64,000 nucleotides of DNA from Treponema sp. JC4 (GTDB lineage Bacteria > Spirochaetota > Spirochaetia > Treponematales > Treponemataceae). Made by a program: the position numbers and the translations under genes. Within the stretch, counting starts at the first letter, position 1; every line of letters starts with the position of its first letter. Location: contig NZ_AJGU01000007.1 in assembly GCF_000260795.1 (NCBI RefSeq), positions 27,462-91,461 on the forward strand, read 5' to 3'. Below, piece after piece: positions 8,556 through 16,566 of the stretch. The notes beneath the pieces are model-generated. The model worked only from the letters and a program-made list of their open reading frames with translations. It did not search any database and was not told where the DNA came from.

Positions 8556-10310
8556 TTAATATGCCTTATCGTGCACGCCGGCAATAGCGCGTCCTGACGG
8601 CTCATCCATGTTCTTCCATGCGGCATCCCACTCAAGGGCTTTTGCAGTTGAACAGGCAACGCCGGCTTCGTGTGGAACACAGCGGGCAGCAGAATCGCTT
8701 GGGAAGAGTCGGCTGTAGATTTCGCGGTAGTAATATTCCTCTTTTGTTTTTGGAGGATTTACCGGGAAGCGGTTTTCGCGGCGGGCAAACTCAGCGTCGC
8801 TTACCTTTTCTTCTGTCATCTTTTTAAGGGTATCAATCCAGTTGTAGCCTACACCGTCAGAGAACTGTTCCTTCTGGCGCCATGCAATGTTTTCCGGAAG
8901 CATATCTTCAAAGGCTTTGCGAAGGATCCATTTTTCCATGCGCTGTTTGCCGTCTGGAAGTTTAATATTCATCTTGTCGCTTGGGTTGAGTCCCATTGCA
9001 ATATCAATAAAATCTTTATCAAGGAAAGGAACGCGGCCTTCTACGCCCCAGGCCATAAGAGATTTATTTGCGCGAAGGCAGTCGTAAAGGTGAAGTTTAC
9101 TCATTTTGCGAACGAGTTCTTCGTGGAATTCCTGAGCATTTGGAGCCTTGTGAAAGTAGAGGTAACCACCAAAGAGCTCGTCACTTCCTTCACCGCTCAA
9201 AACCATCTTAATTCCCATAGATTTAATTACGCGGGCAAGAAGATACATTGGAGTTGAAGCACGAACTGTTGTGATGTCGTAAGTTTCGATATGGTAGATT
9301 ACATCAGGAAGGGCGTCCAATGCCTCCTGAATTGTAAAATGAACTTCGTGATGAACAGTACCAATGTAATCTGCCGCTTTCTGAGCAGCGATCAGGTCTG
9401 GAGAACCTTCAAGGCCGACTGCAAATGAGTGGAGCTGTGGCCACCAGGCTGCTTCCTTGCTGTCTGTTTCGATTCGTTTTTTGCTGTATTTCTGGGTGAT
9501 GGCTGCGATAATAGAAGAATCAAGCCCGCCTGAAAGGAGAACACCGTAAGGAACATCCGACATAAGCTGGGCTTTTACGGCAGCTTCAAGACCGTTGCGA
9601 ACTTTTTCAATTACGCTCGGGTTGATTACTTCGCCTTTGTCATCGGTTGCTTTTGCTGAATTTTTAACGGCCTCGTAAGTCTCCCAGTCGCGTTTGTACC
9701 AGCGGGCAGGCTTCTGCTCTTTTGAGTAGAAATAATGTCCGTTAGGGAATTCTTCGATTGTCTGGCAGTCACCTTCCAAGGCTTTAAGTTCGCTTGCAAC
9801 ATAGTAACGGCCAGCCTTATCCCAGCCCTGATAAAGTGGAATAACGCCAATTTCGTCGCGGGCAATAAGATATACGTCGTGCTCGCTGTCGTAAAGGGCA
9901 AAGGCAAAAATGCCGGAAAGCTGCTCAATCATTTCTGCAAAATTTCCGCTCTGGCGGTATTTTTTATACAAAGGAATGATAACTTCGCAGTCAGAACCAG
10001 TGCGGAAATTATATTTGCCGGCAAAAGAAGAGCGAATTTCCTTGTGATTGTAAATTTCACCGTTAGCCGCAAGGATGATTTTTTCATCATCACTAACAAG
10101 AGGCTGCTTACCCGAAAGCGGGTCAACAATAGAAAGGCGTTCATGACTCAAAATCGCATTATCCCCAGTATAAACCCCGCTCCAGTCCGGTCCACGGTGA
10201 CGAATACGTTTACTCATCTCCAGAACCTGCGAGCGCAACTCCTCTTTCAAACCTTCCGCAACAGGCTGACCGCCTGAACTTAAATCAAATGCACCTACAA
10301 AGCCGCACAT
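8556..10310 (-). CDS. asnB: Asparagine synthase, glutamine-hydrolysing (AsnB)
   Basis: Makes asparagine from aspartate, ATP and glutamine. The ATG at 10310 gives MCGFVGAF, placing the essential Cys2 at the N terminus after Met removal; a TTG two codons upstream would block that, so 10310 is chosen. The glutaminase has RHRGPDWSG and NGEIYNH; the synthetase domain has the pyrophosphatase loop LSGGLDSSIIAA. At 584 residues it has the usual length. No Shine-Dalgarno is visible near the start codon: the clearest one (AGAGGAGG, about 10476-10483) is some 165 nt upstream, beyond two repeat hairpins. Expression is probably controlled by the ANTAR-type leader further upstream. Confidence 0.95.
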   Translation of the reverse strand: MCGFVGAFDLSSGGQPVAEGLKEELRSQVLEMSKRIRHRGPDWSGVYTGDNAILSHERLSIVDPLSGKQPLVSDDEKIILAANGEIYNHKEIRSSFAGKYNFRTGSDCEVIIPLYKKYRQSGNFAEMIEQLSGIFAFALYDSEHDVYLIARDEIGVIPLYQGWDKAGRYYVASELKALEGDCQTIEEFPNGHYFYSKEQKPARWYKRDWETYEAVKNSAKATDDKGEVINPSVIEKVRNGLEAAVKAQLMSDVPYGVLLSGGLDSSIIAAITQKYSKKRIETDSKEAAWWPQLHSFAVGLEGSPDLIAAQKAADYIGTVHHEVHFTIQEALDALPDVIYHIETYDITTVRASTPMYLLARVIKSMGIKMVLSGEGSDELFGGYLYFHKAPNAQEFHEELVRKMSKLHLYDCLRANKSLMAWGVEGRVPFLDKDFIDIAMGLNPSDKMNIKLPDGKQRMEKWILRKAFEDMLPENIAWRQKEQFSDGVGYNWIDTLKKMTEEKVSDAEFARRENRFPVNPPKTKEEYYYREIYSRLFPSDSAARCVPHEAGVACSTAKALEWDAAWKNMDEPSGRAIAGVHDKAY

Positions 10311-10322
10311 ACGCAAATAGCA

Positions 10323-10370
10323 GAAACCGTTAAAAAATCGCTGAACCGCTGTGAAGCGATTTTAGGTTTC
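10323..10370 (-). repeat. GTTAAR/TA hairpin repeat, copy 1 (asnB leader)
   Basis: Outer stem GAAACC/GGTTTC, internal loop GTTAAA opposite TA, inner stem AAATCGC/GCGATTT (plus-strand reading). It ends about 12 nt before the asnB start codon. The other two copies have different stem sequences but the same internal loop. Confidence 0.75.
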
Positions 10371-10400
10371 TACCTGCAAACGTTCAAAGCGGTGAATAGG

Positions 10401-10448
10401 AAATCCGTTAAGAAAATTGCGAGCAGTGCGCAGCAATTTTTAGGATTT
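10401..10448 (-). repeat. GTTAAR/TA hairpin repeat, copy 2 (asnB leader)
   Basis: Outer stem AAATCC/GGATTT, internal loop GTTAAG opposite TA, inner stem AAAATTGC/GCAATTTT (plus-strand reading). It lies between the Shine-Dalgarno-like AGGAGG and copy 1. Flanking ATAG and TTTACC are also shared with the other copies. Confidence 0.75.
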
Positions 10449-10491
10449 ACCTTGTTACAATTTTTCGGTATCTATTCCTCCTCTGTAAAAT

Positions 10492-10560
10492 AAAAAAGAG
10501 GCCGTAGACTTTCCGCCGGGGACAATCCCAGTGTAAAATCTACGACCTCTTTGCCGTTAG
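10492..10560 (-). promoter_or_regulatory. ANTAR-type antiterminator/terminator leader of asnB
   Basis: Minus strand: ACGGC and GTCGT close the hexaloop AAAGAG (loop at 10547-10552). The terminator pairs 10539-10552 with 10495-10508 and ends in TTTTTTA. A second hairpin inside the terminator loop, CTGGG/CCCGG, closes AUUGUC, a hexaloop that also has A at 1 and G at 4. The 5' part is nearly identical to the gltB leader. Confidence 0.75.
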
Positions 10561-10564
10561 TTCT

Positions 10565-10593
10565 ATATTACCGCTTTTATATTCTTATGGCAA
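10565..10593 (-). promoter_or_regulatory. Promoter of asnB
   Basis: Minus-strand -35 TTGCCA (10588-10593) and -10 TAATAT (10565-10570), 17-bp spacer, with the predicted start a few bases before the leader hexaloop hairpin. Confidence 0.55.
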
Positions 10594-10601
10594 TATATCC
10601 G

Positions 10602-11999
10602 TTAAAATACTCCCATTCCTGCAAGCAGAATTACAAACAAAAGAACCGGCGCTACAAACTTTATCATAACAATATAAAGTCCCTTGCGGCCAAACTTTTC
10701 GCGGTTTCGGGTAATTTCATCAATAAGGAATTTTGGCTTAGTAACCCAGCCGATAAGAATACAGGTAAGTAAACTTGTAATAGGCATAAGGATGATATTG
10801 CTGAAGTAATCAAGAATATCAAGAATCTGACCTGTAGAGCCGTTTGGAAGTTTCTGTTCAAAATAGAATACGTTGTAACCAAGACAAACGATTACAGAAA
10901 CTATGAAGGTTGCGCCTGCCATAACTACAGCTGCACGGCGACGGCTCCAGTTGAATTTATCAATCATACTTGAAGTAATTGCTTCCAGAATAGAAACGGC
11001 AGATGTAAGGGCTGCGAACAATACCATTACAAAGAAGATAAGACCAATGAACTCTCCGATATTTCCAAGAGAATTAAAAACCTTTGGCAGAGTGATGAAC
11101 ATAAGTCCAGGTCCTGCAGACATACCCTCTTTTCCAGAGAAAACGTAAACAGCAGGAACAATCATCATACCGGCAAGGATTGCAATTCCTGTATCAAAAA
11201 TTTCAATGTGATTAACTGCTTTTCCAAGATTTCCGCTCTTTTTCATGTAAGAACCGTAAGCAATCATGATTCCCATAGCGATAGAAAGAGAATAGAAAAG
11301 CTGTCCCATAGCAGTAAGACAGACTCTCAAGAATCCCTTGAAGGTAAGGCCTTCAAAATTTGGAATAAAATAAACTGCAGCTCCCTGAAGTCCGGTTCTG
11401 GTAACGCCATTATCATCTGTATGAGAAATAAAAAGTGAATAGAAAGCGATGAAAACAACAATTAAAACAAGCACCGGCATGAGAATTTTTGAATAGCGTT
11501 CAATACCGCGCTCAACACCTTTGTAAACGATGATAAAAGTAAGGAAGGCAAAAATAACTGTGTAGAAAATAGGCTGCCACTGGGAGGTGATAAAGCCTGT
11601 GAAGAAGCCGTTTTCTACTGTAACGCTGCCCTGGAAGGCAAGGTAAGAAAATGCGTACTTAAGAACCCAGCCACCGATTACACAGTAATATGGATAAATA
11701 AGGAAAGGAACGATAAAAGAAAAACAGCCTAAAAATCCCCATTTAGGATTAATTTTCTTGTAAGCTGTAAGCGGACTTTCCTGAGTTTTGCGTCCGATTG
11801 CAATTTCTGTGATAAGAAGGGCAAAACCAAAGGTTACTGCCAGAATAAGATAAACCAGGAGGAAGAGGCCGCCGCCGTCTTTCGCTGCTAGATAAGGGAA
11901 GCGCCAGATGTTTCCAAGTCCTACTGCGCTGCCTGCCGAAGCAAGGACAAAGCCTAAAGAACCTGAGAATGAGTTGCGCTGTTTAAGTTGTGTGTCCAT
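10602..11999 (-). CDS. Neurotransmitter:sodium symporter (NSS/SNF) family transporter
   Basis: Inner-membrane Na+-coupled transporter of the LeuT fold, 465 residues, about 11-12 hydrophobic segments. The N-terminal ASAGSAVGLGNIWRFPYLAA is the NSS signature covering TM1 with its Na+/substrate-binding unwound part; TM8 carries LFAALTSAVSILEAI. Many bacterial members carry amino acids, but the substrate cannot be read from sequence. It sits between asnB and amt-glnB on the same strand, so an amino-acid role fits. The only Shine-Dalgarno (GAGG) lies in the 3' arm of a strong hairpin directly before the ATG. Confidence 0.93.
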   Translation of the reverse strand: MDTQLKQRNSFSGSLGFVLASAGSAVGLGNIWRFPYLAAKDGGGLFLLVYLILAVTFGFALLITEIAIGRKTQESPLTAYKKINPKWGFLGCFSFIVPFLIYPYYCVIGGWVLKYAFSYLAFQGSVTVENGFFTGFITSQWQPIFYTVIFAFLTFIIVYKGVERGIERYSKILMPVLVLIVVFIAFYSLFISHTDDNGVTRTGLQGAAVYFIPNFEGLTFKGFLRVCLTAMGQLFYSLSIAMGIMIAYGSYMKKSGNLGKAVNHIEIFDTGIAILAGMMIVPAVYVFSGKEGMSAGPGLMFITLPKVFNSLGNIGEFIGLIFFVMVLFAALTSAVSILEAITSSMIDKFNWSRRRAAVVMAGATFIVSVIVCLGYNVFYFEQKLPNGSTGQILDILDYFSNIILMPITSLLTCILIGWVTKPKFLIDEITRNREKFGRKGLYIVMIKFVAPVLLFVILLAGMGVF

Positions 12000-12003
12000 G
12001 AAA

Positions 12004-12057
12004 AAACCTCAAAAATCATTTTTTGTAACTTTATAAGTATAATGATTTTTGAGGTTT
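12004..12057 (-). promoter_or_regulatory. Terminator-like hairpin that includes the NSS transporter ribosome binding site
   Basis: A perfect 17-bp stem (12004-12020 with 12041-12057) followed on the minus strand by T6 and then ATG within 8 nt. The GAGG used for translation is in the 3' arm. It can end transcription or hide the ribosome binding site. No ANTAR-type hexaloop is seen upstream; a TGATAG/CTATCA hairpin with a 5-nt loop lies at 12058-12076. Confidence 0.65.
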
Positions 12058-12101
12058 GATGATAGTGCTGCTATCAGAACAAAGGAAAAAATATCTAAAA
12101 T

Positions 12102-12249
12102 GACGGCTCCCGGTCGCGGTTCATGGTGCAAAACCGCGCAATAATGCGCTACACGCTGATTGTTGCAAAGAAACTATAGTTTTGACCGCTCTCGCGGTCG
12201 CAACAATCAGAGTGTTTTTGCACCACGAACCACTCCCTCGCGTCGGCTT
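12102..12249 (-). repeat. Structured 3'-UTR element, copy B (of five)
   Basis: Same architecture as copy A with new stem sequences: outer stem 12118-12133 with 12216-12231 (one A-C, which is G-U on the minus strand), GCGCA/TGCGC hairpin 12136-12149, inner stem 12156-12166 with 12200-12210, extension ACAC (12151-12154) with GTGT (12212-12215), terminal stem GACCGC/GCGGTC closing GAGA on the minus strand. Conserved block AAAGAAACTATA at 12167-12178. It starts about 20 nt after the amt-glnB stop codon. Confidence 0.8.
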
Positions 12250-12266
12250 TGCCTACATTCTATTAC

Positions 12267-13964
12267 TTAGTCTTGAAGTGCTTCATACCCTTCTTCGCCG
12301 GTTCTTACCTTTACTACGTTCTGAACGTCGTAAACGAAGATCTTACCATCACCGATGTGGCCGGTGTAGAGAACTTCCTTAGCGGCTGTAACAACCAGGT
12401 CTACAGGAACTTCACTTACCACGATATCAACCTTAATCTTTGGAAGAAGTGTCATTTCAATTGGAACACCGCGGTACTTTTCTGTATTTCCGTGCTGCTG
12501 ACCACAGCCCATTACGTTTGCAACTGTCATACCAGTTACGTTGATGTCGTTCATTGCATGCTTAAGCTCGTCAAACTTGCTTGGGCGGGTAATGATTGTA
12601 ACCATGTGGAACTTTGCATCAGGACGGCTTGTTCCCTTTGTAACAGGCACAGCCTTTTCTACAGGCACCTCGGCACTTGCAGCAGCGGCAGCGCTCAATC
12701 CGCCTACTCCAGCTTCGCCTTCTGTCATAACCTGAGGAGCCATGATAAAGCCAGCGTAACTTGAAGCAATACCGTGTTCAAGCTTATCAAGACCAATTAC
12801 TTCTTCTTCGCGGCTTGCGCGAAGTCCGTGGAACTTCTTAATAAGTGTGAATACGATTACCATACAGACTGTTGTCCAGGCAACGATTGCAACTTCACCA
12901 AGAGTCTGAACTCCAAGGTGGCTGAATCCGCCGCCATAGAATACACCAGATTCTACGTTGAAAAGACCATCTGCAATTGTACCCCAGATACCGTTTGCAA
13001 GGTGAACGCCTACAGCACCAACCGGGTCATCAATATGAAGCTTCATATCAAGGCCTTCAACAACAACTACTACGATAATACCTGCAACAATACCGATGAT
13101 GCTTGCACCAAGAGCATCTACAGTAGCACAAGGAGCTGTGATTGCAACAAGACCTGCAAGAGAAGCGTTCAAAGTCATAGAAACATCAGGCTTACCGTTT
13201 TTGAACCATGTGAAAAGCATTGTTGTAACAGCAGCTACAGCAGGAGCGATTGTTGTTGTTGTAAATACTGCAGCAAGACCACCAACACCAAGAAGCTGAG
13301 TACATGCAGCACCGTTGAATCCGTACCATCCGAACCAGAGGATGAATGTTCCGAGAGCACCCAAAGTCAAAGAGTGACCTGGAATAGCGTGAACTTTTGT
13401 TACCTTTCCGTCCTTATCATAATCATACTTTCCGATACGAGGACCAAGGAAAATTGCACCAATCAAAGCGGCTGTACCACCAACTGAGTGAATTGCAGCA
13501 GAACCTGCAAAGTCTACGAAACCAAGCTGTACAAGCCAGCCCTGAGAGTTCCAAACCCAGCCAGCTTCAATAGGATATACAATAGCACTGATGATTGCAG
13601 AATAAATACAGTAAGCGCTAAATTTTGTTCTTTCTGCCATTGCGCCCGAAACAATTGTTGCGGCTGTAGCGCAGAATACAAGGTTGAATACAAATGCCGA
13701 CCAGTCAAGTTCAGCAAAGTTTGTAAAGAGCTGCAAATGAGGTTTTCCAATAAAACCAAACAGATAATTTTCACTCATCATCAGACCAAAACCAAGAAGC
13801 ATAAACATTGGAGTACCGATACAAAAATCCATAAGGTTTTTCATAATGATATTTCCAGCGTTTTTTGCACGTGTAAATCCAGTTTCAACCATCGCAAAGC
13901 CACACTGCATAAAGAATACCAGTGCCGCACCAATCAGGAACCAAACGCCCCAAACTTCAGACAT
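12267..13964 (-). CDS. Ammonium transporter fused to a PII signalling domain (Amt-GlnB)
   Basis: One 565-residue polypeptide. Residues 1 to about 400 are an Amt/MEP/Rh channel (MQCGFAMVETGFTRAKNAGN, FDFAGSAAIHSVGG-like core, GWYGFNGA). An Ala/Val/Lys-rich linker follows, and residues from about 449 are a PII protein (HMVTIITRPSKFDELKHAM, then TGHIGDGKIFVYDV and VVKVRTGEEG). PII normally is separate and blocks the Amt pore through its T-loop. In the T-loop, Tyr497-Arg-Gly is kept, but the position of the uridylylated Tyr51 is Ile502, so GlnD-type modification is unlikely. The start is the ATG at 13964 with TAAGGAGA; the TTG upstream is less likely. Confidence 0.95.
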   Translation of the reverse strand: MSEVWGVWFLIGAALVFFMQCGFAMVETGFTRAKNAGNIIMKNLMDFCIGTPMFMLLGFGLMMSENYLFGFIGKPHLQLFTNFAELDWSAFVFNLVFCATAATIVSGAMAERTKFSAYCIYSAIISAIVYPIEAGWVWNSQGWLVQLGFVDFAGSAAIHSVGGTAALIGAIFLGPRIGKYDYDKDGKVTKVHAIPGHSLTLGALGTFILWFGWYGFNGAACTQLLGVGGLAAVFTTTTIAPAVAAVTTMLFTWFKNGKPDVSMTLNASLAGLVAITAPCATVDALGASIIGIVAGIIVVVVVEGLDMKLHIDDPVGAVGVHLANGIWGTIADGLFNVESGVFYGGGFSHLGVQTLGEVAIVAWTTVCMVIVFTLIKKFHGLRASREEEVIGLDKLEHGIASSYAGFIMAPQVMTEGEAGVGGLSAAAAASAEVPVEKAVPVTKGTSRPDAKFHMVTIITRPSKFDELKHAMNDINVTGMTVANVMGCGQQHGNTEKYRGVPIEMTLLPKIKVDIVVSEVPVDLVVTAAKEVLYTGHIGDGKIFVYDVQNVVKVRTGEEGYEALQD

Positions 13965-13995
13965 AATCAAATCTCCTTATCAAATGATGTTAATA

Positions 13996-14056
13996 TAAAA
14001 ACGCCGCAGCCAATAACTCCTCAGCGGGAGTTACTTTCTGCGGCGCCATTGCCATT
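13996..14056 (-). promoter_or_regulatory. ANTAR-type antiterminator/terminator leader of amt-glnB
   Basis: Minus strand: TGGC and GCCG close the hexaloop AATGGC (loop at 14045-14050). The terminator pairs CGCCGCAG (14038-14045) with CTGCGGCG (14002-14009), then TTTTTA. Within the terminator loop TAACTCC pairs with GGAGTTA around a 6-nt loop without A1/G4. A possible -10 TATAAA lies about 20 nt upstream, but no good -35 is visible, so read-through from glnN may contribute. Confidence 0.72.
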
Positions 14057-14098
14057 TTTTACTTTTTATTTATAACTTTTTTCTACTATATTTCAGCG

Positions 14099-16204
14099 TT
14101 AGCGAACGCTGTAAAGCAAATCACCGTAGCTTGGGAATGGCCAGAGCTCTTTTGGTGTAATTACTTCAAGTTCATCTGCAACCGCACGAAGTTCGCCCAT
14201 AGCGGCAAAAACTTTTTCGCGGAAGAAGAGAGCTGTTTTTCCAGAATCGCCCTTGTCTGCAACTTCTTTTGCTTCTGAAACAGCGGCTTCAAGAGTTCCT
14301 GTTTTTGCAAAAATTGAAGTGGTAAGTGCAGAAACTTTTTTCAGCATTTCTGATTCGTAGCTTGCATCACATTCTGAGCAAACTGATTTTTTCAAGCCGA
14401 TTGTTTCAGCAAGTTTGTTTGCATATTTGCTGGCAGCTGGAAGAATATTCTTCTTTGCCATTTCAAGCATTGTTTCAGCTTCAATATTGATGATTTTTGA
14501 GTAGTTTTCGTTGTGAATCTCGTAGCGGCTTGTAAGCTCAACCTTTGAGTAAACTCCGAACTTTTCAAAAACCTTAACGTTCTTTTCATCAAGAATGTGT
14601 GGCAAAGCTTCTGGTGTAGATTTAAGGTTGTAAAGTCCGCGTTTTTCAGCTTCCTTAACCCAAGAATCATCGTAACCGTTTCCGTTGAAGATAATTCTTT
14701 TGTGTTCTTTAATTGTCTTCAAAATCAAAGCATGAAGATCAGCCTTGAAATCCTTTGATTTTTCAAGCAGGTCTGCAAACTGAGAAAGTTCTTCTGCAAC
14801 AACAGTGTTGAGGAATACGTTTGCGCAGGCTATTGATTCGTTTGAACCAAGCATACGGAACTCAAATTTGTTTCCTGTGAAGGCAAATGGAGATGTACGG
14901 TTACGGTCTGTTGCATCCTTGTTGAATTCAGGAAGAACTGTAACGCCAATCTTCATCTTTTCTTTTTCATGTTTTCCGTATGGAACGCCCTTTTCGATGC
15001 TGTCAAGAATTGCAGAAAGTTCGTCACCAAGGAAGATAGAAATAATTGCTGGAGGCGCCTCGTTAGCTCCAAGACGATGATCGTTTCCGGCAGAAGCAAC
15101 AGAAATACGGAGCAAATCCTGGTATTCATCAACAGCCTTGATGATTGCACAAAGGAACAAAAGGAACTGAGCATTCTGATCCGGAGTAGCACCAGGATCA
15201 AGCAGGTTCTTTCCTGTGTTTGTAGAAATTGACCAGTTGTTATGTTTACCGCTTCCGTTTACGCCGGCAAATGGCTTTTCGTGAAGAAGACAAACCATTC
15301 CGTGGCGGCTTGCAACCTTGCGCATCATCTCCATCATAAGCTGGTTATGGTCGCAGGCGATATTTGTTGTTGTGAAGATTGGAGCAAGTTCATGCTGAGC
15401 AGGAGCAACTTCGTTGTGTTCAGTTTTAGCAAGAATTCCAAGCTTCCAAAGTTCCTTGTTCAAATCCTTCATGAATTCCTGAACGCGAGGCTTAATCATA
15501 CCAAAGTAGTGATCTTCAAGTTCCTGACCTTTTGGAGCCTTTGCACCAAAAAGTGTACGGCCAGTGTAAATAAGGTCTTCGCGCTTGTCGTAAACAGATT
15601 TGTCTACAAGGAAGTATTCCTGTTCAGGACCTACTGTTGTTTTTACGCTTGTAACAGCTTCGTTTCCTTCGAACAATTTCAAAACGCGAACAGCCTGCTT
15701 GCTGATTGCCTGCATAGAACGAAGAAGCGGTGTCTTTTTATCCAGAGCTTCACCTGTATAAGAACAGAAAGCTGTAGGAATACAGAGAGTACCGTCTTTA
15801 ATGAAAGCAAATGATGTAGGGTCCCAGGCAGTGTAACCGCGGGCTTCGAAAGTTGCACGAATTCCTCCGCTTGGGAAAGAAGAAGCATCAGGTTCTCCCT
15901 GAACAAGTTCTTTTCCGCTGAATTCCATAATAACTTTTCCGCCGTCAATTGGGCTGATAAAGCTGTCGTGCTTTTCTGCAGTGATTCCTGTAAGTGGCTG
16001 GAACCAGTGTGTAAAATGAGTAGCACCTTTTTCCAGAGCCCAGTCTTTCATTGCGTTAGCAACAACTGTAGCAACTGAAGGATCAAGCTTTTCGCCGCCC
16101 TCAATTGTTTTCATCAACTGTTTATAGGTTTCTTTTGGAAGCCTAGCTTTCATAACCGTTTCGTTAAAAACGTTTTCACCAAAGATTTTAGTTACTTCGT
16201 CCAT
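14099..16204 (-). CDS. glnN: Glutamine synthetase type III (GlnN)
   Basis: ATP-dependent amination of glutamate by the large dodecameric type III enzyme. 701 residues, the usual length. It has [41 protein letters not shown] and the type III hallmark [20 protein letters not shown]. The start at 16204 lies 12 nt after GGGGG. Upstream are a GGGCGC/GCGCCC hairpin (about 16223-16243), one GTTAAR/TA hairpin repeat and an ANTAR-type leader. It is followed by amt-glnB 135 bp later, with its own leader. Confidence 0.97.
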   Translation of the reverse strand: MDEVTKIFGENVFNETVMKARLPKETYKQLMKTIEGGEKLDPSVATVVANAMKDWALEKGATHFTHWFQPLTGITAEKHDSFISPIDGGKVIMEFSGKELVQGEPDASSFPSGGIRATFEARGYTAWDPTSFAFIKDGTLCIPTAFCSYTGEALDKKTPLLRSMQAISKQAVRVLKLFEGNEAVTSVKTTVGPEQEYFLVDKSVYDKREDLIYTGRTLFGAKAPKGQELEDHYFGMIKPRVQEFMKDLNKELWKLGILAKTEHNEVAPAQHELAPIFTTTNIACDHNQLMMEMMRKVASRHGMVCLLHEKPFAGVNGSGKHNNWSISTNTGKNLLDPGATPDQNAQFLLFLCAIIKAVDEYQDLLRISVASAGNDHRLGANEAPPAIISIFLGDELSAILDSIEKGVPYGKHEKEKMKIGVTVLPEFNKDATDRNRTSPFAFTGNKFEFRMLGSNESIACANVFLNTVVAEELSQFADLLEKSKDFKADLHALILKTIKEHKRIIFNGNGYDDSWVKEAEKRGLYNLKSTPEALPHILDEKNVKVFEKFGVYSKVELTSRYEIHNENYSKIINIEAETMLEMAKKNILPAASKYANKLAETIGLKKSVCSECDASYESEMLKKVSALTTSIFAKTGTLEAAVSEAKEVADKGDSGKTALFFREKVFAAMGELRAVADELEVITPKELWPFPSYGDLLYSVR

Positions 16205-16261
16205 ACTTTTTATGTACCCCCTGTGTAAGGGCGCCGGTCAGAGCGCCCGGTGTTTTATAGC

Positions 16262-16303
16262 AAAGCGTTAAGAAAAATTGCGATGCAGCAATTTTTTAGC
16301 TTT
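16262..16303 (-). repeat. GTTAAR/TA hairpin repeat, copy 3 (glnN leader)
   Basis: Outer stem AAAGC/GCTTT, internal loop GTTAAG opposite TA, inner stem AAAAATTGC/GCAATTTTT (plus-strand reading). It lies between the leader terminator and the glnN ribosome binding site. Confidence 0.75.
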
Positions 16304-16317
16304 ACATATAAAAAAAA

Positions 16318-16362
16318 CAAAAAAGGCCGCAGAAATATCCTTTCTGCGGCCTCATTGCCAAT
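16318..16362 (-). promoter_or_regulatory. ANTAR-type antiterminator/terminator leader of glnN
   Basis: Minus strand: TGGC and GCCG close the hexaloop AATGAG (loop at 16351-16356). The terminator pairs GGCCGCAGAAA (16341-16351) with TTTCTGCGGCC (16325-16335) and ends in TTTTTTG. Loop and 3' arm of the small hairpin are shared with the terminator. Confidence 0.78.
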
Positions 16363-16373
16363 CAACAATTGCA

Positions 16374-16402
16374 TTTATAGCGATATGATTTTTTTTTGTC
16401 AA
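16374..16402 (-). promoter_or_regulatory. Promoter of glnN
   Basis: Near-consensus minus-strand -35 TTGACA (16397-16402) and -10 TATAAA (16374-16379), 17-bp spacer. Confidence 0.75.
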
Positions 16403-16439
16403 CAGTATTTGTAATTTTTTTTAGTTTTCTTAAATTTTA

Positions 16440-16469
16440 TTGACAGTCCCCCGCCAAAAGCATTATAAA
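16440..16469 (+). promoter_or_regulatory. Promoter of the pyrG-GS-ANTAR operon
   Basis: -35 TTGACA (16440-16445) and -10 TATAAA (16464-16469), 18-bp spacer, back to back with the glnN promoter. Confidence 0.72.
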
Positions 16470-16482
16470 TATTAATGAAAAA

Positions 16483-16551
16483 AGAAGAGCAAAGGCGCTC
16501 ATTCGATTTAACGGCAGACTGTCGCTAAGTGGAATGAGCGCCTTTTATTTT
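16483..16551 (+). promoter_or_regulatory. ANTAR-type antiterminator/terminator leader of pyrG-GS-ANTAR
   Basis: GAGC (16487-16490) and GCTC (16497-16500) close the hexaloop AAAGGC, again A at 1 and G at 4. The terminator pairs GGCGCTCATTC (16494-16504) with GAATGAGCGCC (16532-16542), followed by TTTTATTTT. Since this operon encodes the ANTAR protein, the leader implies autoregulation. Confidence 0.78.
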
Positions 16552-16566
16552 GGAGAAAATACTATT

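Noticed and set aside
10492..10560. asnB leader as a T-box
   Set aside because: No T-box sequence or long stem I with specifier loop is present; the leader is under 70 nt to the terminator. The same was checked for hisS.
6926..16551. Nitrogen leaders as known glutamine riboswitches
   Set aside because: The five leaders share only a short hexaloop hairpin overlapping a terminator, with variable inner parts; no large conserved binding core is seen, and an ANTAR gene offers a direct explanation.
16534..16566. Earlier in-frame start of pyrG
   Set aside because: The ATG lies in the terminator 3' arm and the ribosome binding site GGAGA is downstream of it.
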